A stretch of 64,000 bases of DNA from Mycoplasmatota bacterium (GTDB taxonomy: Bacteria; Bacillota_I; Bacilli_A; RF39; UBA660), in NCBI GenBank assembly GCA_022771205.1, contig JALFCF010000008.1, forward strand, positions 1-64,000, written 5' to 3'. Shown here piece by piece: positions 44,698-53,949 of this stretch. Numbering within the stretch: the first letter of the stretch is position 1; each line of letters opens with the position of its first letter. Under the pieces are notes generated by a model. That model was not told the origin of the DNA, did not search any database, and saw nothing but the letters and a program-made list of their open reading frames with translations. A program made the position numbers and the translations under genes.

Positions 44698-45017
44698 TAA
44701 TTAAATAAATGATAAAAATAATCATTCAAATCATCTTGAACATAAGAAATCATTTTATTTACATTTTTCAAATGTTCCATATAAATAGAATAAAGAGGAA
44801 TATCATATAATTGATTTTCTAAATATTCTAATGTTTCTTTATTACAACAACCACTTTTTATATATTCTTTCTGTTTTTCCTTTAAAGTATTAATTAAACT
44901 CATTAACTCCTTGTTTTTCAGCATTTTTTCTTTTAAACTAACACATTCTTTATAATCATTACTATCCATAATAACAGCAATAACTTCTTCCAGTTTCTTA
45001 TTCAACAATTTCACCAT
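44697..45017 (-). CDS. ymcA: YlbF/YmcA-family RNase Y-associated protein
   Basis: A 106-residue all-helical protein of the YlbF/YmcA (DUF964) family, with KLEEVIAVIMDSNDYKECVS and LKEKQKEYIKSG. I call it YmcA by position directly after miaB. In Bacillus, YmcA, YlbF and YaaT form a complex that guides RNase Y and affects sporulation and competence. The start is uncertain among ATG 45017, GTG 45014 and later codons; GGAG lies just upstream, inside the miaB end, which it overlaps by about 20 bases. Confidence 0.78.
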   Translation of the reverse strand: MVKLLNKKLEEVIAVIMDSNDYKECVSLKEKMLKNKELMSLINTLKEKQKEYIKSGCCNKETLEYLENQLYDIPLYSIYMEHLKNVNKMISYVQDDLNDYFYHLFN

Positions 45018-46413
45018 CCAAACTCCAAGTTTTAGCATCAGTTATTTTAACCATAACTAAGTCTCCTGGAGTAAGTTCTTGTTCACTAGAAAAATTAACT
45101 AATTTATTAGTATCACTATATCCATAATACATGTGTTTTTTATCAGAAATGCCCTCTACTAAAACTTTCACTTCTTTTCCGACAAGTTTTTTATTATTTT
45201 CTAAGAAATAATGATTAACAACTTCATTTAATCTTTGAAGACGTTCCTCTTTTTCTTTTAATGCAACAGGATCTGCTAACTTGCATGCAGGAGTCCCTTC
45301 CCTCTTAGAAAAAACAAAAGTAAAAGCATTATCATATTGACATTCACGAACCAAATCTAGTGTTTCTAAAAAATCTTCTTCTGTTTCGCCTGGAAAACCA
45401 ACAATAATATCTGTAGAAATAGTAACACCAGGAACTTTATCCTTTATTTTATGAAATAATTCTAAATAACTTTCCTTTGTATATCTACGGCCCATAAGTT
45501 TTAGAATACGACTTGAACCACTCTGGACAGGCAAATGAACACTAGGCATAATATTATCATATTTAGCAATAACATCAATCATCTCATCAGTAAAATCCCA
45601 AGGATGAGAAGTAGTAAAACGAATTCTAGGAATTCCCATTTTCGCAACATCCTCTAACAAATTAGCCATCGTATAATCATCATATAAATCTTTACCATAA
45701 GCATTGACATTTTGCCCAAGTAAAGTAACTTCTTTATATCCATCATCTACTAATTTTTGTACTTCTGCTAAAACATCCTCTTTTAATCTACTTCTCTCTC
45801 GTCCTCTAGTATAAGGAACTATACAATATGTACAAAACTTATTGCAGCCATAAATAATATTAACATATGCTTTATAATTATTCACACGAAGTACAGGTAA
45901 GCCCTCTATTAAATCCCCTTCACGAGAAAACACTTCAATTTGTTGTTTATTTTCTTCTATAGCTTTGTCTATTATTTCTGGTAATTGATACATATTATGT
46001 GTACCAAAAACAAAATTAACCCACTTATAATCTCGAAGAATTGAATCAACTACACTTGCTTCTTGTGCCATACACCCACATAAACCAACAATTAAATCTT
46101 TTTTCTCTTGCTTTAAATGTTTAAGTCTTCCAAGCATTCCAAAAGCTTTATTATGAGCATTTTCACGAATAGAGCAAGTATTTAAAAGAACTAAATCTGC
46201 ATGTTTATAATCATCAACTTTAGAAAACCCTAAAAAAATAAGTAATGCTTCAATATTTTCACTATCATGCTCATTCATTTGACATCCATAAGTTTTTAAA
46301 TAAAAAGTTTTACCTTGATATTTATTTTTTACTTTACTATCTTCTTTGAATTCTATTCTCTTATAAGGACGAATATCTCTCGTTCTAGCCTCTTTAAAAT
46401 CAGGTAAATGCAT
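44998..46413 (-). CDS. miaB: tRNA-2-methylthio-N6-dimethylallyladenosine synthase MiaB
   Basis: A 471-residue methylthiotransferase. The N-terminal UPF0004 domain (FYLKTYGCQMNEHDSE, NTCSIRENA, GLCGCMAQE) gives three cluster-binding Cys. The radical SAM domain has CNKFCTYC and PYTRGRERSR, and a C-terminal TRAM domain follows. It adds the methylthio group to i6A37 of tRNAs. It is co-transcribed with ymcA. Confidence 0.95.
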   Translation of the reverse strand: MHLPDFKEARTRDIRPYKRIEFKEDSKVKNKYQGKTFYLKTYGCQMNEHDSENIEALLIFLGFSKVDDYKHADLVLLNTCSIRENAHNKAFGMLGRLKHLKQEKKDLIVGLCGCMAQEASVVDSILRDYKWVNFVFGTHNMYQLPEIIDKAIEENKQQIEVFSREGDLIEGLPVLRVNNYKAYVNIIYGCNKFCTYCIVPYTRGRERSRLKEDVLAEVQKLVDDGYKEVTLLGQNVNAYGKDLYDDYTMANLLEDVAKMGIPRIRFTTSHPWDFTDEMIDVIAKYDNIMPSVHLPVQSGSSRILKLMGRRYTKESYLELFHKIKDKVPGVTISTDIIVGFPGETEEDFLETLDLVRECQYDNAFTFVFSKREGTPACKLADPVALKEKEERLQRLNEVVNHYFLENNKKLVGKEVKVLVEGISDKKHMYYGYSDTNKLVNFSSEQELTPGDLVMVKITDAKTWSLDGEIVE

Positions 46414-46465
46414 AATTACACCTCACAAATCACAAAAAATTATAACACAAAAACAAAAAACAAAA

Positions 46466-46483
46466 AAGAGGAATATTCCTCTT
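46466..46483 (-). terminator. Terminator of the ankyrin-repeat gene
   Basis: An 18-base perfect palindrome AAGAGGAATATTCCTCTT at the stop, followed by a T run on the minus strand. Confidence 0.85.
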
Positions 46484-47177
46484 ATATCACACTTTCTCTT
46501 AAAGAAGTATTAATCATTTGATCTAACAAAGAAAATTTTCCCTTCATTAAATCATGTTTAATTACTTCCATATTATCTACTATTTTATCTAATAATTCAC
46601 TCATACTTGGAACCAAATCATCTTTTTTCTCTAAACTATCAACAATGTTTTCTAAATTAGTTAATTTAGAATACTTACCATAATAATTATTTTTAATACA
46701 TAATTGATATAACTGTTTAAAAGATAATACATCAATATTATTAAAACGTCTTTCTTCTAAAATTTTTAAAGCTGAAAAAGCACTCTGATTATGAATAGCC
46801 CTATCTAAAACAGTCTCACCATTTTTATTTTTAATATTTAATAAATATCTTTTACTTTTGGTAAGATGCTCTAAAATTTTCAAAGCTGAGACAGATGTAT
46901 CTTTAACAAGCAAATGTCCAATTGTATTTCCATCTAAATTTTGGTGATTTAAATTCCAACTACGTTTACGAATAAATTTCAAAACTAAATCATATTGCTT
47001 TGCCTTTAATAAACGAGCAACAACATCATTGCCAGCAAAATCAACTGTATTAATATCAACTTTATTCTTAGAAATTAATTCATCAACCAAATGATAGTAC
47101 CCTTCCTTAATTAATTCAAAAATCAGGGACGGTTCCTCTTCACAAGCACGTAAAGCTTGTTTTTCATCATAAAACAT
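46482..47177 (-). CDS. Ankyrin-repeat protein
   Basis: A 231-residue protein from ATG 47177 (GAGAGGTG upstream). It has about four ankyrin-type repeats (residues 20-150, for example NTVDFAGNDVVARLLKAKQY, NHQNLDGNTIGHLLVKD, NIKNKNGETVLDRAI) followed by a helical C-terminus. No signal peptide, so it is probably a cytoplasmic protein-binding scaffold. Partner unknown. Confidence 0.8.
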   Translation of the reverse strand: MFYDEKQALRACEEEPSLIFELIKEGYYHLVDELISKNKVDINTVDFAGNDVVARLLKAKQYDLVLKFIRKRSWNLNHQNLDGNTIGHLLVKDTSVSALKILEHLTKSKRYLLNIKNKNGETVLDRAIHNQSAFSALKILEERRFNNIDVLSFKQLYQLCIKNNYYGKYSKLTNLENIVDSLEKKDDLVPSMSELLDKIVDNMEVIKHDLMKGKFSLLDQMINTSLRESVI

Positions 47178-47336
47178 GTATAACACCTCTCTGTTTATGT
47201 GACAGTTATATATTTTACCAGAAGAATCTATTTTTGTCAAATTATCAACCCCTATGCTTATTTATAATTTGAACAAAAAAGACTGCTCTTATACCAAAAT
47301 AATGCTATAATATTTTATTAAGAAAAGAGGAATAAT

Positions 47337-48257
47337 ATGGAACAAGCCTTAGATAAAACCTTTAATGATATTATAACAGTTTCAAAAAATATCAACGATT
47401 TATATCATCAACTTTCCAAAGCCAGATATAAAAATAATAAAGAAGAATATGAAAAAATTTTACAATATATAAAAATAGCTACTGAATATGAGAAAAAATT
47501 ATATGCCAGTATAGATTGGAAACAAGAATTAAAAAAATCAGCATTACCAATTAATCGCTTTAACTATTTATTAAGAAAAAGTAATTTACCACCACAGATA
47601 CAAACTTCAATATCAGTAAGATTTCAAAATTCTATTACTTACTTATTAATTAGAAACCCCTTTCTATCAACCCAGACTAATCCCCTAAAAAAACAAGCTG
47701 AAAATAATAGTACTATTCTATTCCAAGCTAATAGAGATATAACAATATCCACATTATATTACCTAAATAAGGATATAATAAAAGAAAAGAATAAAAAAAT
47801 AAAAAAAGATTTACTTGATTTATACTATGAAACAATTTTCAAACAAAAAGTTGCTGAAGAATATTTAGATACTCCTCCAACCAAGACAGAAACAAGTGGT
47901 AAAGAACGTTGTATATTATTCAACCAAAACGAATCTTCAGTAAACCAAGTGTATCAAGTGATGATAGAAGATACAATTAATACTACTTGCAGTACAATAT
48001 TAAACTATACTGACGAATTTATAGAAAATTTCCCACAATATATAAGTGGTCAAAAATTTTATCTAGCATTATTAAAAGCATCAATCTCCCAAACATCACC
48101 AGAAAAGCAAGAACAAATAGAAATGTATATAAATAAAATTCCAAAAGAATCCAGTCGAAAAAGCCATAATGATTTATTATCCGCAATAGCAGAAGTAAAA
48201 CTACTAACTAATTCAGAAACACAACAAAAAAAGAAGTCAATAAATAAACAAAATTAG
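47337..48257 (+). CDS. Unidentified helical protein
   Basis: A 306-residue, Lys- and Asn-rich, mostly helical soluble protein with AAGAGG 9 bases before ATG and its own bidirectional terminator. No signal peptide, membrane helix or known motif is visible. It stands alone on the plus strand, like the other unrecognised plus-strand genes here, flanked by an ankyrin gene and an SPFH gene. I do not assign a function. Confidence 0.6.
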   Translation: MEQALDKTFNDIITVSKNINDLYHQLSKARYKNNKEEYEKILQYIKIATEYEKKLYASIDWKQELKKSALPINRFNYLLRKSNLPPQIQTSISVRFQNSITYLLIRNPFLSTQTNPLKKQAENNSTILFQANRDITISTLYYLNKDIIKEKNKKIKKDLLDLYYETIFKQKVAEEYLDTPPTKTETSGKERCILFNQNESSVNQVYQVMIEDTINTTCSTILNYTDEFIENFPQYISGQKFYLALLKASISQTSPEKQEQIEMYINKIPKESSRKSHNDLLSAIAEVKLLTNSETQQKKKSINKQN

Positions 48258-48266
48258 ACTTCTTTT
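48229..48266. terminator. Terminator between the unknown plus-strand gene and the SPFH gene
   Basis: Arms AAAAGAAGTC / GACTTCTTTT with an 18-base loop, T runs on both strands and the plus-strand stop codon inside the structure. Confidence 0.7.
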
Positions 48267-48271
48267 CTTTT

Positions 48272-49453
48272 TTACTTTAATTTAGCACCACAATTAGGGC
48301 AAAAGTTACTACCATTTGTAGGATTTCCGCAATTAGGACAAAAATTTGCATTTTGAACATTTGATGCCTGTGATTGAACATTAGCCGCTGCTACTGCTCT
48401 AGCTTGATTTAATTGTTCTGCTGCTTGATTAGCATAAGGATCATAAGCTTGTGTATTTCCAGGATTAATTTGAGGATTAACTGCATTAGCAGCAACTCCA
48501 CCCATCATACCACCAGATGCCATATTCATCATGCCAACACCTAAGAAACCATTCATAGCACCAGCCTCATTCTTAGCAGCATCCTGAACTGCATTTGCAT
48601 AAGCTCCAGTAAGTGTTCCTTGTTGCATAAATTGATTAGATGATAATTCATAATTATCAATTTTTTGATTAGACTCATCATCTAAAGTAACTGATTCAAC
48701 AACAAATCCAACAATATTTAATCCACGATCACGGATTGGCTGATCAAAAACTTTTTCATCCATAACTTGCTTGATTTCATCTGTACTACTTGGCAACTCT
48801 AAAACTGGAGTTTTATGTTCAGAATTTCCTAATTCGTTTAAGACATTTTGGAAAGCTCCAATAACCTCTGAACGCATTTGTTCACATAATTCATCTTTAC
48901 GATACTCTTCAGCTGTACCTGCTACGCGAGACATAAACACTGCTGGATCACTAATCTTAAAAGTATACTTACCAAAACATTTTACTTCTACACGAAGTGG
49001 AGAAATAGCTCCAGTCATTTGATTTGGAATTGGATGTGACCAATCTTGAAATGGGATAGGTGCTGGTGTACCAAACTTATTATCCATAATTTCTTTAGCA
49101 TTAATATAAAATACTGCTTGTTCTTTAAAAGTTCCACCATTATAAGTAAATCTTCCCCACATTTCTTTAAATACTGCACCAAACTGACCAGCAAAAAAAG
49201 ATGGTGATGTAGACTGATCGAAAGTAAAAATACCTTCTTCTGCAGTAGCATCTAAAATCTGACCGTTTTGAAACACTACCGCAATTTGACCAGGAGCAAC
49301 TTGAATAGCACTATCTTTAGAGATAACACCATTAGGAGTAGATACTCTTTTCATCAAAATATCTTGTCCTAAATCATCACAGCGAATATACTCTTTCCAT
49401 TGATCATGCAATGTACTTCCTACTGCAGCTGCAGCCGCTTTAATTAAACCCAT
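48272..49453 (-). CDS. SPFH-domain protein with C-terminal zinc ribbon (YdjI-like)
   Basis: A 393-residue protein with a short N-terminal segment, a central SPFH/band-7 domain (residues about 50-270), an Ala-rich helical linker with Gly/Met-rich stretch (FLGVGMMNMASGGMMGG) and a C-terminal zinc ribbon with four Cys (FCPNCGNPTNGSNFCPNCG). This matches the YdjI type, often called virion core protein-like, that works with PspA-type membrane stress proteins in Bacillus. No PspA gene lies nearby. Confidence 0.82.
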   Translation of the reverse strand: MGLIKAAAAAVGSTLHDQWKEYIRCDDLGQDILMKRVSTPNGVISKDSAIQVAPGQIAVVFQNGQILDATAEEGIFTFDQSTSPSFFAGQFGAVFKEMWGRFTYNGGTFKEQAVFYINAKEIMDNKFGTPAPIPFQDWSHPIPNQMTGAISPLRVEVKCFGKYTFKISDPAVFMSRVAGTAEEYRKDELCEQMRSEVIGAFQNVLNELGNSEHKTPVLELPSSTDEIKQVMDEKVFDQPIRDRGLNIVGFVVESVTLDDESNQKIDNYELSSNQFMQQGTLTGAYANAVQDAAKNEAGAMNGFLGVGMMNMASGGMMGGVAANAVNPQINPGNTQAYDPYANQAAEQLNQARAVAAANVQSQASNVQNANFCPNCGNPTNGSNFCPNCGAKLK

Positions 49454-49576
49454 AAAAATACCTCTCTTTCATTATCTAAACGATGTAATCACCGCTATTC
49501 TATATTCAATCACATTGTACCATAAAATTTGATTACTGTCACAAAAATTATATCACTATTAAATTTTATAAAAAAA

Positions 49577-49593
49577 GAAGACTATTTGTCTTC
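49577..49593 (-). terminator. Terminator of the small gene at 49582
   Basis: Arms GAAGAC / GTCTTC with a five-base loop overlapping its stop, followed by seven T on the minus strand. Confidence 0.7.
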
Positions 49594-49725
49594 CAATCTT
49601 TGCAATGTAGATTCCTTATCTACAACTTCTACAAGTAATTTCCCCTCTTTAGAATTACTATCTATATAAATATTTTTAAGAGCAGATTCTTGTTCTATAA
49701 CTTCACATCGTTTTTCTTCTTCCAT
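49582..49725 (-). CDS. Possible small protein between two terminators
   Basis: A 47-residue, strongly charged ORF starting at ATG 49725, with GGTGAT 7 bases before it. Its stop lies in its own terminator, and a separate strong terminator follows serS upstream, so it would be transcribed by read-through or from an unseen promoter. No family is recognised. The coupling of stop and terminator is what supports it. Confidence 0.4.
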   Translation of the reverse strand: MEEEKRCEVIEQESALKNIYIDSNSKEGKLLVEVVDKESTLQRLEDK

Positions 49726-49756
49726 AACAATATCACCAGTAATTAGTATGAAACAA

Positions 49757-49788
49757 AAAAATAGGAATATACACATATTCCTATTTTT
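49757..49788 (-). terminator. Terminator of the dipeptidase-serS operon
   Basis: Perfect 14-bp arms (AAAAATAGGAATAT / ATATTCCTATTTTT), loop of four, overlapping the serS stop, followed by a T run on the minus strand. Confidence 0.9.
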
Positions 49789-51073
49789 CTTTTTCTACTG
49801 TAATTAACTCTTTTCCACCCATATATGGTTGTAACACTTTAGGAATTTTAATACTTCCATCTTCTTGATAATTATTTTCCAAGAAAGCAATTAAACCACG
49901 AGGAGTTGCAACAACCGTATTATTTAAAGTATGTAAGAAATAAGTTCCTTTCTCTCCCTTTTTACGGATTCCTAAACGTCTAGCCTGAGCATCACCCAAA
50001 TTAGAACAACTTCCAACTTCAAAATAAGTCTTTTGTCTAGGACTCCATGCTTCAATATCACAAGACTTAACTTTTAAGTCAGCAAGATCACCACTACAAC
50101 ATTCAAGTTGTCTAACTGGAACATCTAAACTTCTAAAGAAATCAACTGTTAATTTCCACATTTTTTCATACCAATCCATTGACTCTTCTGGTTCACAGAT
50201 TACAATCATCTCTTGCTTTTCAAATTGGTGAACACGATAAAGGCCTCTTTCTTCTAAGCCATGAGCTCCTCCTTCTTTACGGAAACAAGGAGAATAACTT
50301 GTCATATGAATAGGAAGTTCACTATCTTTAATAATTTGGTCTTTAAACTTACCAATCATAGAATGTTCACTAGTACCAATTAAATATAAATCTTCTCCTT
50401 CAATTTTATACATCATAGCTTCCATTTCAGGAAAAGACATAACACCTGTAACAACATCACTATGAATCATAAAAGGTGGGATAGCATAAGTAAATCCTGC
50501 ATCAATCATAAAATCTCTAGCATAAGCAAGCATAGCTTCATGAAGTCTAGCAATATCACCTAATAAATAATAGAAACCTTGACCACTAGTTCTACCAGCA
50601 GCATCTTTATCCATACCATGAAGTCTTTCAACAATATCAGCATGATATGGTATTTCGTAATCAGGAACTACAGGATCACCAAATTTTTGAACCTCTACAT
50701 TTTCACTATCATCTTTACCAATAGGAACAGATGAATCCATAATTTGTGGAATAACCATCATACGATTTTTAATCTCTTGAAAAAGATGTTCTTGTTCATT
50801 TTCCAATTCTTTAATATCATCAGCCATAGCTGAAATTTTAGTTTTAATCTCTTCTGCTTCTTCTTTTTTACCATCTTTCATTAACTTCCCAATTTCACCA
50901 CTCATACGGTTTTTATCAGCCTTTAACCCATCTGCCTTAACTTGTACTTCACGAACTCTTTTATCCATTTCATAAACTTCATCAACCAATGGTAATTTTT
51001 CATCTTGAAATTTTTTCTTAATATTTTCCTTTACTAAGTCTTTATTTTCTCTAATTAATTTAATATCTATCAT
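49781..51073 (-). CDS. serS: Seryl-tRNA synthetase
   Basis: A 430-residue class II synthetase: N-terminal tRNA-binding coiled coil (residues 30-100), then motif 2 (SPCFRKEGG then RGLYRVHQFEKQEM) and motif 3 (NNTVVATPRGLIAFLENN). It charges tRNA-Ser. It starts 2 bases after a dipeptidase gene and is the second gene behind a T-box leader. Confidence 0.96.
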   Translation of the reverse strand: MIDIKLIRENKDLVKENIKKKFQDEKLPLVDEVYEMDKRVREVQVKADGLKADKNRMSGEIGKLMKDGKKEEAEEIKTKISAMADDIKELENEQEHLFQEIKNRMMVIPQIMDSSVPIGKDDSENVEVQKFGDPVVPDYEIPYHADIVERLHGMDKDAAGRTSGQGFYYLLGDIARLHEAMLAYARDFMIDAGFTYAIPPFMIHSDVVTGVMSFPEMEAMMYKIEGEDLYLIGTSEHSMIGKFKDQIIKDSELPIHMTSYSPCFRKEGGAHGLEERGLYRVHQFEKQEMIVICEPEESMDWYEKMWKLTVDFFRSLDVPVRQLECCSGDLADLKVKSCDIEAWSPRQKTYFEVGSCSNLGDAQARRLGIRKKGEKGTYFLHTLNNTVVATPRGLIAFLENNYQEDGSIKIPKVLQPYMGGKELITVEKEK

Positions 51074-51075
51074 AT

Positions 51076-52008
51076 CTATACCTCTTTTCTAAATAATTGA
51101 TTATAACTATTTTCATATAAAATTTTATTTACTTCATTTTCTGATAAAACATCACTCAATAAACATTTTATTTCATTATACACATTAGAATAATTAAAAA
51201 CTTGAATATCCTCCTCAGCTCCAAATAAAACAGAATCAAAATTCATATCATCAGTAGAAACTCCAATAGAATTTATTCCAAGCAAATTTTTAACATGCAT
51301 AATATGGTTCACATAATCCATTTTTAATTCATTTAAGTTCTCACTCGAGGACACAAATGAACCATAAGAAACTAAACCAACTACTGGATTCAAATCCTTA
51401 ATCGATAACAATTGGTCATCTGTCAAATTTCTAGGATGAGAATACACATCAAAACAATTTGAATGACTCACAATAACTTTAACATTTTTTCCTTGACTTT
51501 GCTCTTTTTTTAAAACTTCAACAGTATCAGCAAAAGTATTTTTGTTCATATGAGACAAATCAATACTAATACCAAGTTCTACTGCTTTATGTAAAAATTC
51601 TATCCCCCTACTTGTAAGACCCTGACTACTGCGATTACCGGATCCATACTCATTCTTATTATTCCAAACAAGCAAAACGTTACGTAATCCTAATTCGTAA
51701 AGCTCTTCTAACTGGGAAACATTTTTAATATAATCACAACCTTCAATACTATAAACAACATCTAAAGCTGGAAAATATTTTTTAAACAAATCAGTAGAAA
51801 TTTTAAACATTTTCACTACATCAATCGGCTCATAAAACTTTCCTAATTCTTCTTTCATTTCTTCTTCACTCATAAAGTAAAGATTAGCAACTACTCCTTT
51901 GACACCATTTCCTTGATAATATTTTTGAATAGTTTCTATATAACGATAATCATTCATTTTATAACAATAATATAAAATGGACAATAAATCATAATGTAAA
52001 TCAATCAT
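51076..52008 (-). CDS. M19-family dipeptidase
   Basis: A 310-residue membrane-dipeptidase-family metalloenzyme from ATG 52008 (AGGGGATGATTTT upstream). Zinc ligands are in IDLHYDLL (His-x-Asp), the bridging Glu in YSIEGCDY, and VSHSN and DLSHMNK; ISDD-type Asp occurs in GVSTDDMNF. It cleaves dipeptides. No signal peptide is present, so it is likely cytoplasmic and frees amino acids from imported dipeptides. It is the first gene after the T-box leader, in front of serS, so amino-acid salvage and tRNA charging share control. Confidence 0.87.
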   Translation of the reverse strand: MIDLHYDLLSILYYCYKMNDYRYIETIQKYYQGNGVKGVVANLYFMSEEEMKEELGKFYEPIDVVKMFKISTDLFKKYFPALDVVYSIEGCDYIKNVSQLEELYELGLRNVLLVWNNKNEYGSGNRSSQGLTSRGIEFLHKAVELGISIDLSHMNKNTFADTVEVLKKEQSQGKNVKVIVSHSNCFDVYSHPRNLTDDQLLSIKDLNPVVGLVSYGSFVSSSENLNELKMDYVNHIMHVKNLLGINSIGVSTDDMNFDSVLFGAEEDIQVFNYSNVYNEIKCLLSDVLSENEVNKILYENSYNQLFRKEV

Positions 52009-52027
52009 AAAATCATCCCCTAAAAAC

Positions 52028-52210
52028 AAAAAAAGAATAGTACAAGGAGTGCATATGCACGGTACCATCCTTTTTTTTACTCAAAGTGTAACGGACTTCT
52101 CCGGAAATACATCATCTATAGAGTAGATAAATAAGTCTTCAATATCGTTTCCACCAACCACGACTTCTCTATAATCAAAGATTCTTATTATTAGTTCTAA
52201 TTACCGATTT
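52028..52210 (-). ncRNA. T-box leader of the dipeptidase-serS operon
   Basis: Read on the minus strand, this 180-base leader has AGAGAAG and GTGGTTGGTGGAAAC (the stem I bulge and apical motifs), CCGGAGAAGTCCGTTA, then AAGGATGGTACCGTG, close to the T-box consensus AGGGTGGTACCGCG (TGGTACC at 52061-52067 plus strand). The transcript ends in a terminator stem GGATGGTA / TACTATTC with an inner GTGCAT-ATGCAC helix and a T run (52028-52034). T-boxes sense uncharged tRNA. I could not fix the specifier codon. The GAA-N-N-N pattern gives GAC (52135-52137), which would be Asp and does not match serS, so treat it as open. Confidence 0.85.
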
Positions 52211-52216
52211 GTTAAT

Positions 52217-52245
52217 AGTATATTACTTTTTTTTTAAATTATCAA
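52217..52245 (-). promoter_or_regulatory. Promoter of the T-box leader
   Basis: Minus strand TTGATA, exactly 17 bases, TATACT; a strong vegetative promoter with the start expected near 52210. Confidence 0.8.
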
Positions 52246-52259
52246 CTGTTTTATAAATA

Positions 52260-52748
52260 TTAAGCACTAATTAATGCTTTTTCAAGACGTGACTTTTCCT
52301 CACTATACTTACTAATAAAATAAAGTTTCTTCTCTTCATTCAATAAACTCAGTCTTTTGGCATTTAAATGGTCTTTAATATCAGCATATTTAACTTTTAA
52401 AGCATCTATATTTTTAGTCTTGATAATTTTTGTAATCCAATCATGATAGCTTTCTTTATTAGTTTTATCTTTAGTGACAATTTTAACAATCTCAACAACT
52501 TCATCAGAAAAGCCTAACCTTTTCAAATCATTAACAGTAAAATTTGGAATATCTTCTAATACATCATGTAACAATCCAGCAATTTTAGTAGTACGAGTAT
52601 CTAACATATTGCTAACACTAACTAAATGATTGATATAAGGAATACCAGCTTTATCCTTCTTATCATGAAATAAATAAGAAACCAATTGAAAAGCACGATC
52701 ATAATCATCACTTATATTTTTAAAGTTTAAAAGATTCATCGCTATCAT
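52260..52748 (-). CDS. HD-domain phosphohydrolase
   Basis: A 162-residue HD-domain protein: a conserved His in PYINHLVSVSN, the HD pair in AGLLHDVLED and Asp in YADIKDHLN. The arrangement resembles the hydrolase half of RelA/SpoT-type proteins and of small HD nucleotidases. There is no synthetase or TGS domain. AGGTGATATT lies before the ATG. It follows a zinc-ribbon membrane protein by 13 bases, so they share a transcript. The substrate may be (p)ppGpp or another nucleotide. Confidence 0.75.
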   Translation of the reverse strand: MIAMNLLNFKNISDDYDRAFQLVSYLFHDKKDKAGIPYINHLVSVSNMLDTRTTKIAGLLHDVLEDIPNFTVNDLKRLGFSDEVVEIVKIVTKDKTNKESYHDWITKIIKTKNIDALKVKYADIKDHLNAKRLSLLNEEKKLYFISKYSEEKSRLEKALISA

Positions 52749-52761
52749 AATATCACCTACA

Positions 52762-53883
52762 CTAACCCTGTTTAGTACAAACAGTTACACCTTTAGGAAC
52801 AGAAATATCATCTGGATTATTAATATTATCATCTGAAAAAACATTTTCTCCATCTGTCATATAGGCAGAAACAGTTAATTTTTCATCAGATTTTTTAATA
52901 TAAAAATATCCAGAAAGTTTTTTACCATTTAAAGCAGAACGAATTGGAATAGGATAATCCTGAATATCAGAAATATTATCAACTTCAATATAATACTTAC
53001 CATCTTGAGAAAGCACTTCATCATTACAATAGTAGAGACCATCACTTATATCTTGTTTGACAGAATTAGTAATTCTATCAATATCCTTCTGAGTAAACAA
53101 AGTGGCAACATTTTTAGAAAAAGAAATCTGTGTAAATCCAACAAATAAAAGTAAAATCAAAAAAGAACAAACAAACGCCGGAACAACAGTATTTCTTTTT
53201 TTACCTTTTTCTAAGTATAATTTATATTTTTTGCTTGGACCAGTATATACAGCCCGATCACTAAAAGCTATAATTGGTAACAAAATAAACGGAAGAAATA
53301 AAGTCAGCTTTCCACTTTTTCCAAAAACTTTCCCCAATTTATAAAGTGAATAAAGAAAATAAATTATCCCAACTACAGGAATTAATGAAATCAAAAATAA
53401 CCATCCATTACCAAAAACAATATCAAAATATGCATATTGCCCATAAAATGGAATAAAAGGTGTAAAACCAGAATATCCCCCTTTCATATAAAGAGAAATA
53501 TTAGTTAAAATAATAAAACCTAAAACAAAAAATAACAGACACAAAAAAATTGTCATGGTAAGAGAATATGGAAACACAAAATAATAAATCCCCGCCAAAC
53601 CAAGAGTAATTACAAAAAGTAATACTAACATTGCTCTTGTATCTACATATGTAGTTTTCTTATTACCTTCTGGTGTATCAGAAAAAACTTTACCACCAAT
53701 CTCAATTGTTTTAGTAAGATCATTAACGGATTTTTGATATTCTTGATTAGCATCTTCTAATTCCTGTTCCGTAATATATTGTTTCAGCTTTTGATTATCC
53801 GGATGCTCATAATTTAAAGCACCACATTTCATACAATATCTTTGTTTAGAATTTAATTCAGCACCACATCGAGGACACACCAT
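52762..53883 (-). CDS. Zinc-ribbon multi-pass membrane protein (DUF5684-like)
   Basis: A 373-residue protein from ATG 53883 (AGGAGGC upstream). An N-terminal zinc ribbon (CPRCGAELNSKQRYCMKCG) precedes a soluble linker and about five membrane helices containing the DUF5684 pattern (GFTPFIPFYGQYAYFDIVFG, VVGIIYFLYSLYKLGKVFGK). Then one helix and a C-terminal extracytoplasmic domain of about 120 residues follow. Function unknown. It lies between spoVS and the HD gene. Confidence 0.7.
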   Translation of the reverse strand: MVCPRCGAELNSKQRYCMKCGALNYEHPDNQKLKQYITEQELEDANQEYQKSVNDLTKTIEIGGKVFSDTPEGNKKTTYVDTRAMLVLLFVITLGLAGIYYFVFPYSLTMTIFLCLLFFVLGFIILTNISLYMKGGYSGFTPFIPFYGQYAYFDIVFGNGWLFLISLIPVVGIIYFLYSLYKLGKVFGKSGKLTLFLPFILLPIIAFSDRAVYTGPSKKYKLYLEKGKKRNTVVPAFVCSFLILLLFVGFTQISFSKNVATLFTQKDIDRITNSVKQDISDGLYYCNDEVLSQDGKYYIEVDNISDIQDYPIPIRSALNGKKLSGYFYIKKSDEKLTVSAYMTDGENVFSDDNINNPDDISVPKGVTVCTKQG

Positions 53884-53934
53884 AATAAAGCCTCCTATCA
53901 TTATTAAGTGTACCACGTCAACAATAAAAAAAAA

Positions 53935-53949
53935 AGACCTATTTGGTCT
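53935..53949 (-). terminator. Terminator of spoVS
   Basis: Arms AGACC / GGTCT with a five-base loop overlapping the stop, followed by ten T on the minus strand. Confidence 0.85.
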
